A DNA stretch of 64,000 nucleotides from Brevibacillus reuszeri (lineage in GTDB: Bacteria > Bacillota > Bacilli > Brevibacillales > Brevibacillaceae), in assembly GCF_001187725.1 (NCBI RefSeq), contig NZ_LGIQ01000011.1, positions 780,017-844,016 of the forward strand. Direction: 5' to 3'. The position numbers and the translations under genes were made by a program. The notes beneath the pieces were generated by a model that was given only the letters and a program-made list of their open reading frames with translations, searched no databases and was not told the DNA's origin. Shown piece after piece: positions 60,749 through 64,000 of this stretch; the stretch's first letter is position 1, and each line of letters starts with the position of its first letter.

Positions 60749-61297
60749 ATGAACTTTATTGCATGGATGATCGTTGCGTGCGAAATCGCCTTTTGGGTAG
60801 TCATTGGCTTAGGATTAGTCACGCGATATCTATTCAAACAGCAGAAGGCAGGGCTTTTTTTGCTGGCACTGACTCCCGTTGTCGATGTCATTCTGCTCGT
60901 CATCACCAGTGTGGACTTATATCGTGGAGCCATCGCTACCACTGCTCATGCGCTCGCAGCTGTTTATATCGGGATATCGATCGCTTTTGGGAAGAGCATG
61001 ATTCAGTGGGCAGATGAAAAATTCCAGCACTACTTCTCCCAGGCATCTGTTGCAAAAACAAAACGCTACGGAATGGAGTATGCCAGACATTACGCCAAAA
61101 GCTGGTTCAAGCACCTTTTCGCTTTTGTCATTGGAGTAGGCATGCTTCTCGCCATGATTTATTTCGTCAATGACTCCGCTCGGACGGAAGCCTTGTCAGG
61201 CATCATGCAGCTTTGGACGGTGGTGCTCGGCATTGATCTTGTCATTGCTATCAGTTATTTTCTATGGCCAAGAAAAAGTAAAAGCACAAGCTCCTAG
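60749..61297 (+). CDS. Small integral membrane protein, function unknown
   Basis: About 183 aa with five hydrophobic helices (FIAWMIVACEIAFWVVIGLG, LFLLALTPVVDVILLVITSV, TTAHALAAVYIGISIAFG, then LFAFVIGVGMLLAMIYFV and LWTVVLGIDLVIAISYFLWP). A soluble helical loop with MEYARHYAKSWFKH lies between the third and fourth. The pattern matches a Bacillales family of uncharacterised membrane proteins. ATG at 60749 is chosen for the hydrophobic start. Its upstream region may have been cut by the adjacent IS. Confidence 0.7.
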   Translation: MNFIAWMIVACEIAFWVVIGLGLVTRYLFKQQKAGLFLLALTPVVDVILLVITSVDLYRGAIATTAHALAAVYIGISIAFGKSMIQWADEKFQHYFSQASVAKTKRYGMEYARHYAKSWFKHLFAFVIGVGMLLAMIYFVNDSARTEALSGIMQLWTVVLGIDLVIAISYFLWPRKSKSTSS

Positions 61298-61394
61298 AAG
61301 AAAGCTCCCTTATTTTGCATAAATGCCAAGCACTGTGCCATAGTCATGGGTAATGGAGCTGTACGGCTGTTTATGGACAAGGGAGGTTGATCGA

Positions 61395-62582
61395 ATGGCC
61401 CCTCAAGACAAGGGAAATCAAGTACCACAGCCAATGAGAAGTGACGGTACCGGGTGGGTAGACCTCGGGCCGCGAAATATCATGCTCGATCGGCAAAATC
61501 CGAATATGCTTGTTCCTCCCGTAACTGATTCGGGACTATTGCCGAATCTGAAGTTTTCGTTCTCGAATACAGCAATGACCCTCAATCATGGCGGCTGGTC
61601 CCGTGAAGTCACAGAACGGGAACTGCCGATTGCGACCACCATGGCAGGCGTAAACATGAGCTTGACGCCAGGTGGCGTACGGGAGCTGCACTGGCATCAA
61701 CAGGCAGAGTGGTCCTACATGCTGCTTGGTCGGGCACGGATAACTTCTGTCGATCAGCGCGGGCGCAATTTTATCGCCGATATCGGTCCGGGGGATCTGT
61801 GGTATTTCCCCCCTGGCATCCCCCACTCGATTCAGGGGCTGGAGGAAGGCTGTGAATTTTTGCTGGTCTTTGATGATGGCAGCTTTTCCGATTTGAATAC
61901 ATTATCGATCTCGGATTGGTTTGCGCACACGCCCAAGGATGTGCTTTCTGCTAACTTCGGTGTGCCTGAGTCGACCTTTGACTGCATTCCTTCGAAACAA
62001 GTGTATATCTATCAGAGCGAAGTCCCGGGTCCGTTGGAGTTCGATGCTGTTGAGTCGCCTTATGGAACAGTCCCGCTCAGTTTTACCCATCACTTGCTCG
62101 CCCAAAAGCCGCTCATCACACCTGGGGGCAGCGTCCGTATTGTAGATTCCCGCAATTTTCCGATCTCGCAAACGATTGCAGCAGCCCTTGTTGAGATACA
62201 TCCGGGTGCGATGCGAGAGCTGCATTGGCATCCAAACAACGATGAATGGCAGTATTACATTTCGGGGCAGGCGCGCATGACTGTTTTTGACGGCAACGGA
62301 ACGGCTCGTACCTTTGACTATCGGGCTGGCGATGTCGGTTACGTACCTTTTGCAACAGGTCATTACATCCAAAATACAAGCAATCAGACTGTATGGTTTC
62401 TGGAAATGTTCAAAAGCAACCGCTTTGTCGATGTGTCTTTGAATCAATGGATGGCACTCACCCCACACGAGCTCGTTGCGTCAAATCTGAATGTAGGACC
62501 GGAGCTGATCGATGCTCTGCGCAAGCAAAAATGGCCCGTGGTCAAATATCCGGGCTATGGCTACGATCCGCCCAGTGAATGA
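61395..62582 (+). CDS. oxdC: Oxalate-decarboxylase-like bicupin with altered lid
   Basis: About 395 aa, two cupin domains. Numbering is exactly four above B. subtilis OxdC: Mn ligands H99, H101, E105, H144 and H277, H279, E284, H323, plus R96, R274 and E337, are all present. The N-terminal lid, SENST in OxdC, is SDLNT here (residues 165-169), so the catalytic Glu162 is Asp166. This may alter the balance of decarboxylase and oxidase activity. ATG 61395 has GGGAGG upstream; the frame opens at 61353. Oxalate would be split to formate and CO2. Confidence 0.85.
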   Translation: MAPQDKGNQVPQPMRSDGTGWVDLGPRNIMLDRQNPNMLVPPVTDSGLLPNLKFSFSNTAMTLNHGGWSREVTERELPIATTMAGVNMSLTPGGVRELHWHQQAEWSYMLLGRARITSVDQRGRNFIADIGPGDLWYFPPGIPHSIQGLEEGCEFLLVFDDGSFSDLNTLSISDWFAHTPKDVLSANFGVPESTFDCIPSKQVYIYQSEVPGPLEFDAVESPYGTVPLSFTHHLLAQKPLITPGGSVRIVDSRNFPISQTIAAALVEIHPGAMRELHWHPNNDEWQYYISGQARMTVFDGNGTARTFDYRAGDVGYVPFATGHYIQNTSNQTVWFLEMFKSNRFVDVSLNQWMALTPHELVASNLNVGPELIDALRKQKWPVVKYPGYGYDPPSE

Positions 62583-62587
62583 ACAGC

Positions 62588-62699
62588 ATAAGAAAACCTC
62601 TATCGAGGCTTCCTCAAGGAGGAGCGACCGCGTTTTAGCGGAAAGTTTCCATGCGCTCCAGAATTCATAAGCGTCGCGCTTATAAATTCTTATACGTTG
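62588..62699 (+). repeat. Family-1 repeat, copy B (structure-perfect)
   Basis: 112 bp, seven differences from copy A. Here the stems are complete: GGAGCG with CGCTCC around CCGC/GCGG, and the hairpin ATAAGCG-tcg-CGCTTAT flanked by GAATT/AATTC. It starts about six bases after the oxdC stop. Confidence 0.75.
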
Positions 62700-62700
62700 A

Positions 62701-62732
62701 AAAACTGTCCGCAAGCTGACGGACAGTTTTTT
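62701..62732. terminator. Bidirectional terminator
   Basis: AAAACTGTCCG-loop-CGGACAGTTTTTT between the convergent oxdC and permease genes. Confidence 0.85.
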
Positions 62733-62743
62733 GCTACGTAGTC

Positions 62744-64000
62744 TCATTTTTTCAGACGATAAGGCACAGTCGCAATCTTGACGTCCTGCCTGGCAAACAG
62801 GTAGGCGCGCAGGAAAAAGCTTGTTTGGTTATGCAGCAGATTATGCCACCATCGCTTCGTAATAAACTGTGGAATCATGACTGTCACATGGTCCGTTTCT
62901 GCCTTTTTCCATTCGACCGTATCAATAAATTTAAATAGCGGCTTAATAATACTGCGGTAATGGGAGCGAAGAATTATCAACCGCACGCCTGGGTTCCACT
63001 GCTCCCACTTCTCCCCCATTTTCTTCTTCTCCTCCTCACTAAAGGCCACGTAGACAGCAACGATGTCATCTGACAAGGATTGGGCATAGCTAATCGTATT
63101 TTTCACAACCTGTGAGATGCCAGCCACTGGAATGACAATCACACTTCCTTTTGGCTGTGGTTTTTCTGTTGTGACATCCAGTCGTAGCTCTTCCGCCAAG
63201 TCTTTGTAATGCCCATTGATCTTGCGGAAAATGAAAATCACGATGGGAAGGAAGATGAAAATCGTCCATACATGAGTAAACTTTGTAATCAGGAAGATGA
63301 GACAAATGGTCAAGGTCGTAAGCATGCCAATCGTATTCAAGATAAAAGGAGTCAGCCATCCTGCTGGCTTATTGGTCACCCAACGCTTCATCATCCCTCC
63401 CTGTGACAACGTAAACGGAATGAACACGCCGAGCGCATATAACGGAATTAAATTTTCCGTTTCTCCTCCAAAGGAAATTACCAGAACAGAGGACAGCACG
63501 CCTAAAAAAATGATCCCGTTGGAAAAGCCAAGACGATCTCCACGAACCATGAACATATTAGGCATGAATCTGTCCTTTGCCAGCATAAAGGCAAGCAGTG
63601 GAAAGGCAGCAAACGCCGTATTGGCAGCGAGGAACAAGATTAAAGCCGTAACGGCCTGGATGAAGTAATAAATCACTCCCCTGCCGAACACAGCGGACGC
63701 GATTTGCGATACCACCGTTTCCTTCGGGTTTGGTGCGATTCCGTATGCATAAGCCAGCAAACTGATGCCTGTGAACATCACTCCGAGAATCAGTCCCATC
63801 ATGATGAGCGTCAAAGCGGCATTTCTTGGCGCAGGATTTCTGAAATTGGGAATCGCATTCGATACGGCCTCTACTCCGGTTAACGCCGAGCACCCCGAAC
63901 TAAATGCCCGCAACAGCAAAAATAACGTGATCCCTGGAACAGCTACACCATAAACGGGTGTTTGCGCATGTACATTACCGGCGATCCATTGAAATCCACC
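62744..64000 (-). CDS. KimA-like APC permease (potassium uptake), partial at right edge
   Basis: About 418 codons to the window edge; the frame is still open at 64000 (PVYGVAVPGITLFLLLRAFS), so the N-terminal helices lie outside. Helices match the APC fold: SSGCSALTGVEAVSNAIPNF, then GISLLAYAYGIAP and AFPLLAFMLAKDRFMP. A cytoplasmic UspA-like domain follows (GSVIVIPVAGISQVVKNTIS, then YAQSLSDDIVAVYVAFSEEE). This layout fits KimA (YdaO), a proton-coupled K+ importer bound by c-di-AMP. A c-di-AMP riboswitch, if present, lies beyond the edge. Confidence 0.78.
   Translation of the reverse strand, partial: GGFQWIAGNVHAQTPVYGVAVPGITLFLLLRAFSSGCSALTGVEAVSNAIPNFRNPAPRNAALTLIMMGLILGVMFTGISLLAYAYGIAPNPKETVVSQIASAVFGRGVIYYFIQAVTALILFLAANTAFAAFPLLAFMLAKDRFMPNMFMVRGDRLGFSNGIIFLGVLSSVLVISFGGETENLIPLYALGVFIPFTLSQGGMMKRWVTNKPAGWLTPFILNTIGMLTTLTICLIFLITKFTHVWTIFIFLPIVIFIFRKINGHYKDLAEELRLDVTTEKPQPKGSVIVIPVAGISQVVKNTISYAQSLSDDIVAVYVAFSEEEKKKMGEKWEQWNPGVRLIILRSHYRSIIKPLFKFIDTVEWKKAETDHVTVMIPQFITKRWWHNLLHNQTSFFLRAYLFARQDVKIATVPYRLKK

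Overview
The window comes from the chromosome of a Bacillales bacterium, most likely Brevibacillus or a close Paenibacillaceae relative. This is inferred from gene content: Bacillus-type EcsAB, the YvaDEF and MrfAB (YprAB) sets, a caa3 oxidase operon ctaCDEF, several MocR regulators, many GTG/TTG starts and strong AGGAGG-type ribosome sites. No rRNA, tRNA or CRISPR array was seen.

Region 1 (1-10.0 kb, minus strand) is a phenylacetate/aromatic-acid catabolic cluster. It holds a PaaX-type regulator cut by the left edge, two thiolases, a dehydrogenase-like protein that has lost its catalytic residues, a 3-hydroxyacyl-CoA dehydrogenase, PaaG- and PaaF-like crotonases, PaaK ligase, a third crotonase, two hotdog thioesterases and an EthD protein. 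Sigma-A promoters with palindromic operators sit at both ends. The ring-epoxidising paaABCDE genes are not in the window. Region 2 (10.2-11.9 kb) is a TetR regulator and a short-chain dehydrogenase sharing an operator motif.

Region 3 (12-23.7 kb) carries ctaCDEF, a second SDR, a DUF2512 membrane protein, a SurA-N protein, a coiled-coil membrane protein, ecsAB, a chemoreceptor and a methyltransferase. Region 4 (23.8-29.8 kb) has a heterodimeric ABC exporter divergent from a membrane-anchored multicopper oxidase.

Region 5 (30.2-42.9 kb) is the most system-like part: one minus-strand operon of eight tightly packed genes. They encode a secreted membrane-anchored 789-aa protein, an ABC ATPase, an ABC-2 permease, a coiled-coil/Gly-rich membrane protein, a MoxR AAA+ ATPase, a DUF58 protein, a BatA-like VWA protein and a double-VWA protein. 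Together they look like a MoxR/VWA chaperone module merged with a GldA/GldF-like ABC transporter. A 166-bp palindromic element lies inside it.

Region 6 (43-54.5 kb) is housekeeping and accessory: a lectin-like protein, proline dehydrogenase divergent from a MocR regulator, a Tyr/Gly/Cys-rich small protein, yvaFED, a MocR regulator whose PLP lysine is changed to Gln, a GNAT acetyltransferase and mrfAB. Region 7 (54.5-60.7 kb) is a decaying island: a TPR-regulator remnant fused to half of a repeat element, a lipoprotein gene stopped by an in-frame TAG, an AraC gene stopped by an in-frame TGA, a C-terminal gene fragment, a TetR gene with a perfect palindrome, and a lone tnpB of the IS200/IS605 family. 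Region 8 (60.7-64 kb) has a small membrane protein, an oxalate-decarboxylase-like bicupin with an altered lid, and a KimA-like permease cut by the right edge.

Three families of structured intergenic repeats recur or stand out: a ~112-bp element just after stop codons (11.8 and 62.6 kb, degenerate at 0.74 kb), a long-hairpin element (29.9 kb, half copy at 54.6 kb) and the 166-bp element at 36.9 kb.
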